37,782 nt of DNA from Gemmatimonadota bacterium (GCA_022827345.1 JAJDTB010000067.1:1-37782), one strand, 5' to 3'. Counted from the first letter of the stretch, positions 16,919 through 26,103 are shown. The notes: generated from the sequence alone by a model not told the origin. Numbers and translations are program-made.

Positions 16919-18577
16919 TCAACCCTCGGCCCCCTCGACTCCCATCAACTCCAGCACCCGCGCGAGCATGTCCTCGTAGTAGGTGAACACGTTCTCCGGC
17001 GTCAGCGGCATCCACTCGTCCACGTCCGCCGGGTTGCCCTCGGCGATCTCGCCGTTCGGGCGGATCGTGTGGCCGATGTTCCACATGAATCCGACGACGG
17101 GCTGGTCGGTGCCGGGGAAGGTGAGCACCTCCTCCCACTCCCAGGTGTTGGAGTAGCCGCCGGGTGGCATGCCGACCACCGGGCCGAGCCCGTTGTCGAC
17201 CACGATCGAGACGAACTGGTCGAGGTGGGAACCGCCGGTGGGTCCTGAAATGATGCCGAGGGGGCCACGGAAGTGCACCGCCGCCGGCTGGAGAACGCCG
17301 TCCGAGTCACGCGGAGCGTGCGCAAGCTTGAAGGGGACGTTGTTGCTGTACGCGTCGCCCCGCTCGAGCGCGCCGAGGACATCGTCCTCCAACCACTCCA
17401 TCAGCCATGTGCCGTCGTCGATCGTCTCGGGCACGCCGCTGTCGTTGATGTCGCGGGCGGCGAAGTCGCGGCGCTTGTCCTCGATGAAGGGGAGCGTGAC
17501 GTCGCTGATGCGCAGGTTGCCGAAGGTGGTCCTGAAGGGGCGGGGCTGCAGGCGCTGCATGGCGTAGGCGCCGAGCGAACCGCCGCGGCTGCGGGTGACG
17601 TCCATGACGAGGGCGTGGTCGAGGAGGCCGCGTTCGGCGGCGAAGGCGATGAGGGCGTCGACATCGGCCACCATCGTTTCGCGGAAACCGCGCCAGACGA
17701 GGACGAGGAAGGGGCGCCCGTCGTCGGGGATGAGGAGGTCGAAGGTGGGGGTGTGCAGGGCGAGGGACAGGCCCGGGTAGGAGGGCTCGCCGGTGCCGTT
17801 CCACGTGAGGTCTGCGGGGTCCACGAAGGGGAGTGGGCTGCGGGCGGTGACCCGCCCGTCGTGCTCGCGGAACTCCAGCCTGAGTGTGTCGCCGCGCAGA
17901 TGTGGAGGCAGCGCCGCCGTCGACAGGGTCATCGCTTCGGCCAGCTTCCACCGCAGCGCGGCCCGGGTGGAATGCCGCATGAACGCAGCGGCCGAGTCGT
18001 GCCAGGCCTGGACGGGCATGCCGTTGACGCTGACGATCCGTACGCCCGGAAGATGCTCCGCCCAGCCTTCGACGGCCGACTCCTCCCCGTCGAACGCCCC
18101 CGAGGCGACGCCACCCACGAAGTAGTCCGCCTCCCCATGGCCATCGGAATAGTCCGGGAAGATCCTCAACGGTGCCTGCCTGGGTGGCGCGGGATCGGGT
18201 CCACCCGAGACATCCAGCCCCGCGCTGTCCGGGAGGGTCAGGCCGCCCGGCACGAGGAAGAGGTCCAGGTGGCGGTCGCGGCGGGCGTGGCTGAGGCGGG
18301 CGAGCGCGTAGTAGAGCGCCTCCTCGGTGTCAGCGCCGACGACGTCGTCCCGCAGCGCCCGCATCGCGGCGAGCGGATCGAAGGCGAGGCGCTCGTTCTT
18401 GACGGGCGAGAAGGCTTCGCGGCGCTCGGTGCGCGCGACGATCGTGTCGAAGAGGGCGCCGCGCAGGGCGGGGGTGCCGGCGGGGCCGGGGGGATCGCCG
18501 GGAGCGGTGCACGCGGCGATCTGCAGCGCAAGGAGGGCGGCAGCGGCGGTCCGGAACTGCGACTGGTGTTCGTTCAT
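16919..18577 (-). CDS. S41-like peptidase-family lipoprotein
   Basis: A 552-residue predicted lipoprotein. The signal MNEHQSQFRTAAAALLALQ is followed by the lipobox IAAC. It resembles C-terminal processing (S41) peptidases: an N-terminal helical part, a PDZ-like piece (LPGVRIVSVNGMPVQAW, about residues 180-200) and a core with VMDVTRSRGGSLGAY (the S41 D-x-R-x-x-GG turn) and GPTGGSHLDQF at the expected place of the catalytic Ser. Since the surrounding TSSAE-type motif is degraded, activity is uncertain. The ATG 18577 start is chosen for the clean signal; the open frame extends upstream without conserved features. It heads a likely operon with the symporter (13 bp gap) and class V aminotransferase, which suggests release, uptake and use of amino acids. 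Confidence 0.82.
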   Translation of the reverse strand: MNEHQSQFRTAAAALLALQIAACTAPGDPPGPAGTPALRGALFDTIVARTERREAFSPVKNERLAFDPLAAMRALRDDVVGADTEEALYYALARLSHARRDRHLDLFLVPGGLTLPDSAGLDVSGGPDPAPPRQAPLRIFPDYSDGHGEADYFVGGVASGAFDGEESAVEGWAEHLPGVRIVSVNGMPVQAWHDSAAAFMRHSTRAALRWKLAEAMTLSTAALPPHLRGDTLRLEFREHDGRVTARSPLPFVDPADLTWNGTGEPSYPGLSLALHTPTFDLLIPDDGRPFLVLVWRGFRETMVADVDALIAFAAERGLLDHALVMDVTRSRGGSLGAYAMQRLQPRPFRTTFGNLRISDVTLPFIEDKRRDFAARDINDSGVPETIDDGTWLMEWLEDDVLGALERGDAYSNNVPFKLAHAPRDSDGVLQPAAVHFRGPLGIISGPTGGSHLDQFVSIVVDNGLGPVVGMPPGGYSNTWEWEEVLTFPGTDQPVVGFMWNIGHTIRPNGEIAEGNPADVDEWMPLTPENVFTYYEDMLARVLELMGVEGAEG

Positions 18578-18693
18578 CCCGACAACTTGCGCTCTGGACG
18601 GGCGGCTGGCCAACTTCGAGCGGGCGCGTCGGCACCGACCGCCGCTGACTCGCGCGTATTGATACCCATTGCCGTGAAACAAGAGAGACCGGT

Positions 18694-19431
18694 ATGACCC
18701 ACACCCGCTTTGCCCGGCTGGCCGCGGCCGCTTGTCTCGCCCTGCTTCCCCCGGGCGCGAACGCCCAGTCGATCGAGGACGCCAATGCCGCCTACACCGA
18801 AGGCCGTTTCGTCGAAGCAGCCGATATGGGCGAGGCGCTGGGGACCTCCGACGGCTACGCCCTGGCGGCGAAATCAATGGCGGTGTACGCGCACTACGAG
18901 GCGTCCGACGAGGAGTTCAGCGAGGCCGTCGAACGCGCGATACGGATGGGCGAGGAGGCCATAGCCGCCGACCCGAACAACCCGGACGCGCATTACCAGT
19001 CCGCCCACGCCGTCGGCCGCTACGCTCAGCGGGTGGGTGCGTTCACCGCCCTTCGCGAAGGCCTCGCCGGCAAGATCCGCGAACTGCTCGAAGCAACGCT
19101 TGCCCTCGATCCCGACTATGTCGATGCAATGCTGGCCCTCGGCGGCTGGCACGCCGACATCGCGGCCGAGGGCTTCGTAGCACGAACGATGTACGGGGGA
19201 AGCGAGGAGGAAGCCGTCACCCACTTCGAGAGGGCCCTCGAACTGGCCCCGGAGTCGAGGACCGTCCTGCACGCCTACGGGATCAGGCTGCAACGACTCG
19301 ACAAGGAGAGGGGCACTGAACGGGCCAGGGAGATGCTGGAGAGGGCTCTCGCCCTGCCGCTGGGGGATGCGTACGACGACTATGTGTACCTGGATGTCCT
19401 GGACGGTCTGGACGCGCTGAACGAAGGCTGA
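18694..19431 (+). CDS. secreted TPR-repeat protein
   Basis: A 245-residue protein with a Sec signal (ARLAAAACLALLPPGANAQS, cleavage after ANA). It is followed by tetratricopeptide-like helices: an ANAAYTEGRFVEAADMGEAL repeat at about residues 28-50, AIRMGEEAIAADPNNPDAHYQ at 83-105, LLEATLALDPDYVDAMLALG at 128-150, and HFERALELAPESRTVLHAYG near 180. This is the usual architecture of a periplasmic TPR scaffold that binds peptides or partner proteins. No catalytic domain is present. It has AGAGA about 10 bases before ATG 18694. It is transcribed away from the S41-like gene, with a 116-bp shared upstream region. A specific partner cannot be named. Confidence 0.85.
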   Translation: MTHTRFARLAAAACLALLPPGANAQSIEDANAAYTEGRFVEAADMGEALGTSDGYALAAKSMAVYAHYEASDEEFSEAVERAIRMGEEAIAADPNNPDAHYQSAHAVGRYAQRVGAFTALREGLAGKIRELLEATLALDPDYVDAMLALGGWHADIAAEGFVARTMYGGSEEEAVTHFERALELAPESRTVLHAYGIRLQRLDKERGTERAREMLERALALPLGDAYDDYVYLDVLDGLDALNEG

Positions 19432-19514
19432 GCACCGGCTGGCGCGGAACCAGGGACAGTCGAACCGATTCGCCGCCGCCCGCGCCTCCAGTCACCCCTT
19501 CGGGCGCGCCCCCG

Positions 19515-20186
19515 TCACTCGCTGACGATCGTCGCCCTCACCACGTAGTCCAGCCCGGGGAACTCATCGTTCAGGTACGCGTTCCCGCGGAACTGAATCA
19601 GGCCCTGCATCGGCCCGCTGCCGCTCGGCGCACCTTCGCCGTACCCGGAATAGATCTGGTCGACGACCTCCATCCCCTCGACCACCTGCCCGAAGGGCGG
19701 GAATCCCATGCCGTCCAGCCGGCTGTTGTCCCCGAAGTTGATGAAGACCTGGGTCGTGCGGGTGTTGGGCCCACCCATCGCGTAGCTGACGAACCCCCGG
19801 GTGTTGCTCTGCACCACCTCGTCGTCGGGGATCCGCGCCTCGCGCCAGGCGGCCGCAACCGCCGAGTCCCCGTGGATCCCGAACTGGGCCATGAACCCGT
19901 CGATCACCCGGAAGAAGCGCACGTCGTCGTAGAACCCGTTGGACACCAGGTTGTAGAAGCGGTCGGCGCCGTTCGGCGACCAGTCGCGGTTGACCTCGAT
20001 CACGAAATCGCCCTTGCTGGTCTCGAAGCGGGCCTGGAAGACATCGGGGGCGGTGGCGGTGAGTGCGTCGGGGGTGAGTAGCATGGGATTGTAGGCTGGT
20101 CCTGATTCGCAGGCGGAGAGTTGAGCGGCGCCCGCGAGTGCGAGGGCGACGGCGAAGAAGCGGATTTTGGGCCGTGCGGTGGTCAC
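19515..20186 (-). CDS. lipoprotein peptidyl-prolyl isomerase, cyclophilin type
   Basis: A 223-residue exported proline isomerase that helps fold proteins in the periplasm. GTG 20186 is chosen because GGAGG lies 6 bases upstream and gives a proper signal (ARPKIRFFAVALALAG then AAQLSAC, a lipobox). Further upstream the frame is open but has no signal-like start. The cyclophilin core runs from about residue 55 and includes the TSKGDFVIEV strand, RFFRVIDGFMAQFG (catalytic Arg, Phe, Gln), TTQVFINFGDNSRLDG and FPPFGQVVEGMEVVD. The usual tryptophan that confers cyclosporin binding is missing, which is common in bacterial forms. It converges with the TPR gene and is divergent from the beta-propeller gene. 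Confidence 0.92.
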   Translation of the reverse strand: MTTARPKIRFFAVALALAGAAQLSACESGPAYNPMLLTPDALTATAPDVFQARFETSKGDFVIEVNRDWSPNGADRFYNLVSNGFYDDVRFFRVIDGFMAQFGIHGDSAVAAAWREARIPDDEVVQSNTRGFVSYAMGGPNTRTTQVFINFGDNSRLDGMGFPPFGQVVEGMEVVDQIYSGYGEGAPSGSGPMQGLIQFRGNAYLNDEFPGLDYVVRATIVSE

Positions 20187-20403
20187 GTTGGCCTCCGGGG
20201 CTCGGGTGCATGGGCCTGGATGGTGCCCGGCGCATGCAAGGGCACCAATCCATCGGCGTATGAAATACCTGATCAATAATGTCGGACAACCGGGCCCGAC
20301 GGGTAGGGTGTCCAAGGAAGAGGCCGACCGCCCGGTCGCGGCTGGCGCCCCACCATCACCGGCCCCCATCAAGCCACGTCAGACCTGCAGGAGACGACCT
20401 CCA

Positions 20404-21768
20404 ATGAACCCGGCCCGCCTGAACGCGATCATTCCGACCGCCGTCGCACTCACCCTCGCCGCCACCGCCCTGCCAGCCCAGGAGGTGGTTGAACTCCCGG
20501 CCCGCGACCAGCGCATCGACCCCGATTTCGACGAGGTCTTTCGCGTAGGCGTCCTCGACGGCGAATCGTGGGAGATGTTCGGCGAGGTGGCCAAGGTGGC
20601 GTTCGACGCGCAGGGCAACCTGTACGTCTTCGATCGGGCGCCGGACTTGCGGGTACTCGTGTTCGACGCCTCAGGTGCCTTCGTGAGGGAGTTCGGCACC
20701 TCCGGCGAGGGACCCGGCGAGTTCAACCTGCCCATGAGCTACGCCGTCCTGGGCGACGGCACCACGGTCGTCGGCGACATGGGCCACCGCGCCTACCAGA
20801 TCTTCGACGCGTCGGGGGAGTTCGTGCGAATGGTGCGGCCTGATCCCGGCACGACGGAGACGGGACCGGGGGCCGCGCGGTCGACAATCGGCGTGGCGAG
20901 GAGTATTCAACCGGATCCGCGCGGAGGCGCCGTCTATTCCGCGTCGTCGGGCATGAGCATCAGTCTCGGGGCCGGCCAGTCCGACCGTGAGGCGCCGTCC
21001 ATCCGTCCGATCACCCGATACCGGCTCGTCGGGGAGGCCGTTCAGGCGGACACGGTCGTGCGGGGATGGTTGCCGCCGCGGGTCGAGGGACAGGATGTGC
21101 TCAGCGGCAACATGGTCACTGCAGGCGGACAGAGAGTCGACATCGGCGGCATGCTCAGCGGGCTGTCAGCGCCTTCCACCTTCGAGCCGCGGTTGCTCAT
21201 GGGCGTCCTGCCCGACGGCGGCCTGGTCTACTCCGATTCGTCCGCGTACGCGTTGAAGATCACCCCGCCGGGGACCGGCAGCATCGCGCGAACCATCACG
21301 CGGCCCTACGAGCCGGAACCGGTGACCGAGCGGATCGAGGAGGAATACCGCGAACTGCGCGAGGAGAGGCGCGCGGAGGGGCAGGGGAATACTGGCGGCG
21401 GAGGGGTGAGGATGGTCGAGTTCAGGACCAGTTCCAGCGGGGGCGGGGGCAATCCCACACAAAACACTCCGGCGTCGATGACGTTCAGCCTGGCGGATCC
21501 CCCCTTCTACCACGAGATCCCCGTCCTGCGAAGCCTGTTCACCACGTGGGAAGGGCGGATCTGGGTGACGCGGCAGGGGGATGACCTCATGAGCGACGGG
21601 CCTATCGATGTCGTTACCGCCGCGGGCGAATACGTCGGCACCTACCGCACCGGCGCGACAGAGATGCCCGACGCCTTCGGCCCCGATGGGCTGGCGGCGT
21701 TCATCGAGCTTGACGACTTTGACGTTGCCAGTGTGGTGGTGCGGAGGCTGCCGGCCGAGGTTCGCTGA
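20404..21768 (+). CDS. secreted 6-bladed beta-propeller (NHL-like) protein
   Basis: A 454-residue exported protein. ATG 20404 has AGGAG about 10 bases upstream. The signal is followed by TALPAQ, a Sec cleavage site. Propeller blades are seen as VAFDAQGNLYVFDRAPDLRVLVFDASGAFVREFG (about 60-95) and further VxDxxGxxVR repeats, typical of 6-bladed propeller proteins that are numerous in some environmental diderm bacteria. A low-complexity, Gly/Ser-rich stretch (SSSGGGGNPTQN) interrupts the C-terminal third. No enzymatic motif is visible, so binding or sensing is the default guess. It precedes the serine hydrolase on the same strand by 112 bp. Confidence 0.85.
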   Translation: MNPARLNAIIPTAVALTLAATALPAQEVVELPARDQRIDPDFDEVFRVGVLDGESWEMFGEVAKVAFDAQGNLYVFDRAPDLRVLVFDASGAFVREFGTSGEGPGEFNLPMSYAVLGDGTTVVGDMGHRAYQIFDASGEFVRMVRPDPGTTETGPGAARSTIGVARSIQPDPRGGAVYSASSGMSISLGAGQSDREAPSIRPITRYRLVGEAVQADTVVRGWLPPRVEGQDVLSGNMVTAGGQRVDIGGMLSGLSAPSTFEPRLLMGVLPDGGLVYSDSSAYALKITPPGTGSIARTITRPYEPEPVTERIEEEYRELREERRAEGQGNTGGGGVRMVEFRTSSSGGGGNPTQNTPASMTFSLADPPFYHEIPVLRSLFTTWEGRIWVTRQGDDLMSDGPIDVVTAAGEYVGTYRTGATEMPDAFGPDGLAAFIELDDFDVASVVVRRLPAEVR

Positions 21769-21880
21769 GTTCCTGCGGCGCCTGACGCCCACCTCCACCG
21801 GCTGCCCGGTGCGCGGCCCACACCGGCCGCGTTGCCCGCACCGCAATCCGTCATGCATGCAGCCCGGAGAGATGTCCGTC

Positions 21881-23122
21881 ATGCCCAGCCATCCCCTGCC
21901 GAACCCGCCCCGCGCACTCCTCGCCCTCGTCACGCTCCTCTTCGCCGCGGCGAACGCCTCCGCCCAGACGTACTTCCCGGACCGCCATCCGAACTGGGAG
22001 CGCCGCACCCCCGCGGAAGCGGGTTTCGACCCGGCACTGATCGAGCGCGCCGTCGAACTCGCGATCGCGGGCGAGTCGCAGTCACCCCGCGACCTCGCCT
22101 TCAACCACCTCGGCACCTTCGGGCGCGAGCCCCTGGGCGACGCCGTGGGCCCCTTTACCACCCGCGGCCCCCAGTCCGGGCTGATCGTCCACAGGGGCTA
22201 CATCATCGCCGAGTGGGGCGACCCGTCCAAGGCTGACAACACCTTCAGCGTCTCGAAGAGCTTCCTGTCCACCTCGGTGGGTCTGGCCTGGGACCGCGGC
22301 CTGATCGGCGACGTCAACGACCTCGTGCGCGACTACATGCCGCCGATCGTCCTCGACCCAGGCGACGGCGAGCCCGGCGACGAGAACGGCCGCCGCCCCA
22401 AGCTCCTCTTCGAGTCCGAGCACAACCGCAAGATCACCTGGGACCACCTGCTCAGGCAGACCAGCGACTGGGAGGGCACCCTCTGGGGCAAGCCCGAGTG
22501 GGCCGACCGCCCCGACCAGGACCGCTCCACCTGGGGCACGCGCCCGCGCAACGAGCCCGGCACCGCCTACGAGTACAACGACACCCGGGTCAACCTGCTG
22601 GCCCTGGCCGCCACCGCGGTCTGGAGGCGTCCGCTCCCCGAGGTCCTGCGCGAGCACGTCATGGACCCGATCGGCGCGTCGTCGACCTGGGGCTGGCACG
22701 GCTATCACAACTCGTGGGTCACCCTCGACGGCCGCCAGGTCCAGTCGGTGAGCGGGGGCGCGCATTGGGGCGGCGGCATGATCCTCAGCGCTTACGACCA
22801 GGCCCGCTTCGGCCTCTTCACCATGCACAAGGGCAACTGGGACGGGAAGCAGCTTCTCGCGGAGGACTGGTTCGACATGGCCACCACCCCCGGCGAGGTC
22901 AACCGCAGCTACGGCTTCATGAACTTCTCGCTCAACACCGGCCAGCGCCGCTATCCGAATGCTCCCGAGTACACCTGGACCCACACCGGCGCCGGCTCGA
23001 ACCTGATCTACGTGGACCCGGAGAACGAGCTGGTGATCGTGTGCCGCTGGATCCAGGGCGGCGCGTTCACCGACGTGGTGCACACGGTGCTGGAGGCGAT
23101 GGGAGAGGTGGCGGAGAACTGA
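21881..23122 (+). CDS. exported serine hydrolase, class C beta-lactamase/DD-peptidase fold
   Basis: A 413-residue periplasmic enzyme of the serine beta-lactamase-like family (esterase, D-aminopeptidase or penicillin-binding relatives). ATG 21881 has GGAGAG 9 bases upstream; ATG 21872 is the alternative. The signal (LLALVTLLFAAANASAQ) is clear. Catalytic motifs are SVSK (Ser123, Lys126), YEYND (Tyr of the YxN motif), and HTGAGSN in place of KTG. The His for Lys substitution is seen in non-beta-lactamase esterase-like members. WGWHGYHNSW is an aromatic-rich loop near the active site. Substrate unknown; antibiotic hydrolysis should not be assumed. Confidence 0.9.
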   Translation: MPSHPLPNPPRALLALVTLLFAAANASAQTYFPDRHPNWERRTPAEAGFDPALIERAVELAIAGESQSPRDLAFNHLGTFGREPLGDAVGPFTTRGPQSGLIVHRGYIIAEWGDPSKADNTFSVSKSFLSTSVGLAWDRGLIGDVNDLVRDYMPPIVLDPGDGEPGDENGRRPKLLFESEHNRKITWDHLLRQTSDWEGTLWGKPEWADRPDQDRSTWGTRPRNEPGTAYEYNDTRVNLLALAATAVWRRPLPEVLREHVMDPIGASSTWGWHGYHNSWVTLDGRQVQSVSGGAHWGGGMILSAYDQARFGLFTMHKGNWDGKQLLAEDWFDMATTPGEVNRSYGFMNFSLNTGQRRYPNAPEYTWTHTGAGSNLIYVDPENELVIVCRWIQGGAFTDVVHTVLEAMGEVAEN

Positions 23123-23168
23123 GGGCGCGCGCGGGCGGCTCGACGATTGTCGACGCCACGCAGTCCTT

Positions 23169-24068
23169 TCACCTCACCCGCAGCGAAACCCCCGTGGCCG
23201 TCCGCACGATGTCGGGCTGAATCCGCGGGATCGCGCGGCCGCGGAAATGCGCCAGCAGCTCCTCGACGGTCGCGAAGTCGCAGAGATCCTCCAGCGTGCG
23301 GATGGTCGGAAAGATCATCGGCAGGCGGCCGCGCCGGTGCCGGGCCAGCGCAGCGCTGGGCGTGAGCCACACCGCATCGGTCATCTCGCGACGGTCGTAG
23401 ACGGCCTGTGATCCGCGCGGCACCCTCGCCGCGAAGAACCGGGTATCGTAGCGGCGGGGTTCGACGGAGGGTGTGACCCAATGGGCGATGTACTCGATCG
23501 CGGCACCATCCAGGCGCGCCCCCAGATCCTCGAGCACGGCCGCGAAGGATGCCCCGCCCCCCAACAGGGCTTCCCTCGCCTCGCTCACGACCTCGCCACT
23601 CGGCGGCCCGTTCACGGCGACCACCCCAGCCAGCAGCCCCGTCTCCTCGACGGCTTCCCTCAGCGCGGCGGCGTAGTACGCGATCGCCGGCGGGTCCGCG
23701 TCGCAGGCCAGACCCAGCCGCCCCGCCGCCGCATCTCGCGTCAGCCCGTCCCAGCGCCGCACCAGCGCGTCCTCCCCATCACCCGCATCCACCCGCCCCC
23801 CCGGGAACACATACGCCCCCGGCACGAACCCGGTCGCGCGATTGCGCCGCAGGAGCAGCACCTCGGGCCCTCCCTCGCCCTCACGCATGAGCACCACCGT
23901 AGCCGACGCGTGCGGCACGGCCGGCGTGGCGGGCACATGGTCGAGCGTCTCGACGAAGCCCGGCGGCAGCCGCTCTTCGGGGATTTCGTACGGCGGTGAA
24001 CTGCCGCCGTCCCCCTCAGCGTCCTGCTCCATGCCCGCGCGTCCGCCGCCGGTCATCGGCCTCGCCAC
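23169..24068 (-). CDS. NUDIX hydrolase, NUDT7/19-like
   Basis: A 299-residue pyrophosphohydrolase that cleaves nucleoside-diphosphate-linked compounds; relatives act on CoA or its esters. The Nudix box is split: GAYVFPGGRVDAGD is followed by an insert of about 40 residues before ALREAVEETGLL. That arrangement is characteristic of the NUDT19 type, where the G-x5-E part is separated from REUxEExGU. Start options are GTG 24068 (GGGAG 10 bases upstream), ATG 24056 and ATG 24032; the first residues are not conserved. It follows the gamma-glutamyltransferase stop by 15 bp on the same strand, so the two are likely one operon. No signal peptide, hence cytoplasmic. Confidence 0.9.
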   Translation of the reverse strand: MARPMTGGGRAGMEQDAEGDGGSSPPYEIPEERLPPGFVETLDHVPATPAVPHASATVVLMREGEGGPEVLLLRRNRATGFVPGAYVFPGGRVDAGDGEDALVRRWDGLTRDAAAGRLGLACDADPPAIAYYAAALREAVEETGLLAGVVAVNGPPSGEVVSEAREALLGGGASFAAVLEDLGARLDGAAIEYIAHWVTPSVEPRRYDTRFFAARVPRGSQAVYDRREMTDAVWLTPSAALARHRRGRLPMIFPTIRTLEDLCDFATVEELLAHFRGRAIPRIQPDIVRTATGVSLRVR

Positions 24069-24083
24069 GGCGCCCGGCTCCCG

Positions 24084-25736
24084 TCAATTCCCCGCCGCAT
24101 GCCCATCCTTGCGCGGCTCCGACGCCGCCGCCCACCCCTTCTCCAGCCGCAGGATCACCTGCGCCCCCCCGAAGTCCGTCCGCCGCCAGTCCGCCAGCTC
24201 ATGCCCCCGCGCCTCCAGATCGGCCGCCACCTCGTCGCTGATCCGCTCGATGGCGACGCGCGTGCCCGACAGGTGCCGGAACCGCGCGGCATCCACCGCC
24301 TCCTGCGGGTCCATCCCGAAAACCAGCATGTTGAGGAGCAGCTGGGTGTGACCCTGCGGCTGCATCGAGCCGCCCATCAGCCCGAAGGCCATCAGCGGCT
24401 CGCCGTCCTGCGTGACGAACCCGGGGATGATCGTGTGGAAGGGGCGCTTTCGCGGCGCGACCTGGTTGGGGTGGCCGTCGTCGAAGACGAAGCCGGCGCC
24501 GCGGTTCTGCAGCGCGAAACCGAGCCCCGGGATCACGACGCCGGAGCCGAACCCCGAGAAAACCGAGTTGATGAACGACACCATGTTGCCGTCGGAGTCG
24601 GCGACGGAGAGGTAGATCGTCTCGGAGTCGGTGACCGCGCGGCCCGGATTGACCCGGTCGGCCGCGACGCGCGGGTCGATCAGCGCGCGCCGGGCGTCGA
24701 TGTACGACGGGTTGAGGAGCGACATCGGGTCGATCTCCATGTGGTCCGCGTCGGACACGTACCTGTGGAGGTCGGCGAAGGCCAGCTTCTTGACCTCGAT
24801 GAGGTGGTGGAGGTAGTCGGCCGAGTTGTGGCCCATGCCCGCCAGGTCCATCGGCTCGAGGAGCTCCAGCATCTCCAGCGCGGCGATCCCCTGTCCCGCG
24901 GGCGGCAGCTCCCAGACGGTGTAGCCGCGGAAGTCGGTGCTGAGGGGCTCGACCCAGCGGGGCTGATGGGTGGCGAGGTCTTCCAGCGTCAGGAAGCCGC
25001 CCAGTTCCGCAAGCCCATCGACCAGCTCGCGTCCCAGCGAGCCGCCGTAGAGGACGCCGGGGCCCTCGTCGGCGATCCTCTGGAACGAACGGGCGATGTC
25101 GGGATTCGTGTGCCACTCCCCGGCGCGCGGCGCCCGCTCGCCGTCGACCAGGTACGTCGCGCGGGCGCCCTCGTCGCGGGCCAGCTTCTCGGTCGCGCCC
25201 GCCCACTGGCGCGCGATGACCGGCGTGACCGGGAACCCCTCGCTCGCAATGCGGATCGCCGGCTGGAGCACCTCGCCCAGCGTCAGCTTCCCGAACCGCT
25301 CCACCAGAGCGTGCCATCCCGACACCGCGCCCGGCACCGTGACCGCCTCCGGCCCCGACCCCGGCACCCGGTCGTGCCCGCGCGCCCTGAGCGTCTCGAC
25401 GGTCATCCCGCTGCCGCTCCGCCCGCTGGCGTCGATCCCGAAGAGTTCGCCGGTCTCGGCCCACCACACGATCGAGAAGGCGTCGCCGCCCATCCCCGTC
25501 ATGTGCGGTTCGGTCACGTTGAGCACGGCAGCGGCCGCCACGGCGCCGTCGATCGCGTTGCCCCCCAGCTGCATGACCTCGAGGGCGGCGGCAGTTGCGA
25601 GGGGCTGGCTTGTGGCCGCGACGTTGCGCGGCGCGTAGACGGTGGAGCGGCGCCCCATGTCGGGCTGTTGCGAATTGAGGTTCATGGGCAGTGTGGCCGT
25701 CACGGCGACGGCGAGAAGGAGGTGTCGGGTCGGCAT
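24084..25736 (-). CDS. ggt: gamma-glutamyltransferase, periplasmic
   Basis: A 550-residue Ntn hydrolase that removes gamma-glutamyl groups from glutathione and similar compounds and cleaves itself into two subunits. ATG 25736 has AAGGA 8 bases upstream and begins a signal peptide (RHLLLAVAVTATLPMNLNS). The large-subunit region holds GGNAIDGAVAAAAVLNVTEPHMTGMGGDAF. The autocatalytic nucleophile is Thr373 in SETIYLSVAD, aligning with Thr391 of the E. coli enzyme, although the usual next residues T-H are I-Y. SFINSVFSGFGSGVVIPG and GGSMQPQGHTQLL match the substrate site. Both cleavage and activity therefore look intact. It is divergent from lon, with the 398-bp operator-bearing region between. 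Confidence 0.92.
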   Translation of the reverse strand: MPTRHLLLAVAVTATLPMNLNSQQPDMGRRSTVYAPRNVAATSQPLATAAALEVMQLGGNAIDGAVAAAAVLNVTEPHMTGMGGDAFSIVWWAETGELFGIDASGRSGSGMTVETLRARGHDRVPGSGPEAVTVPGAVSGWHALVERFGKLTLGEVLQPAIRIASEGFPVTPVIARQWAGATEKLARDEGARATYLVDGERAPRAGEWHTNPDIARSFQRIADEGPGVLYGGSLGRELVDGLAELGGFLTLEDLATHQPRWVEPLSTDFRGYTVWELPPAGQGIAALEMLELLEPMDLAGMGHNSADYLHHLIEVKKLAFADLHRYVSDADHMEIDPMSLLNPSYIDARRALIDPRVAADRVNPGRAVTDSETIYLSVADSDGNMVSFINSVFSGFGSGVVIPGLGFALQNRGAGFVFDDGHPNQVAPRKRPFHTIIPGFVTQDGEPLMAFGLMGGSMQPQGHTQLLLNMLVFGMDPQEAVDAARFRHLSGTRVAIERISDEVAADLEARGHELADWRRTDFGGAQVILRLEKGWAAASEPRKDGHAAGN

Positions 25737-25865
25737 CGCATGTTTCCTTGGCGTGCTGGGGGTGGGTGCCGGAGGCGCCGGCGGAGTGCGAGCGACGATG
25801 GATCGCACACTTGCCAGCCCACTGCAAGTTAGGCCCCGGCGCGGGCTGACGGCCACCCGGGGCCT

Positions 25866-25938
25866 GCCAAAATGGCCGCTTTCAGCCGCGGGTCCTGCCA
25901 TTATGGCCGACTTGCTGATGTGTTTCTGCCAGTATGGC
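25866..25938. promoter_or_regulatory. three phased GCCA-N3-TGGC palindromes upstream of lon
   Basis: Site 1 is at 25866-25876 (GCCAAAATGGC), site 2 at 25897-25907 (GCCATTATGGC) and site 3 at 25928-25938 (GCCAGTATGGC). Site 3 extends to CTGCCA-GTA-TGGCAG. Centres are 25871, 25902 and 25933, so spacing is exactly 31 bp twice, about three helical turns. All three are preceded by CT and differ only in the 3-bp spacer and flanks. The set lies between divergent ggt and lon, about 200 bp before the lon start. It matches neither the CIRCE nor the HAIR heat-shock operators nor the CtsR site. The regulator is unknown. Confidence 0.75.
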
Positions 25939-25970
25939 AGTACTATGACGGGTAACCAATGGCCCGGCTT

Positions 25971-25982
25971 CCTCGTACGAGG
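25971..25982. promoter_or_regulatory. 12-bp perfect palindrome between ggt and lon
   Basis: CCTCGTACGAGG is its own reverse complement. It lies 33 bp after the last of the three phased palindromes and about 150 bp before the lon start, so it could be a further protein-binding site. No known operator is recognised. Confidence 0.4.
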
Positions 25983-26103
25983 TGGCAAGGTTCGTGCAGG
26001 TTCACGCGTTCTTCCGGTCGCGCGGACGAATCCTGGTGGCCACTGCGGTGTATGCCACCGGGTTCGAACAGCGACAACCGACACCGGGCACTGCCCGCGA
26101 ACG

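Noticed and set aside
21881-23122. Calling the serine hydrolase a beta-lactamase
   Set aside because: The SxxK/YxN fold is shared by esterases and peptidases; the third motif is HTG, not KTG, so resistance function cannot be claimed.
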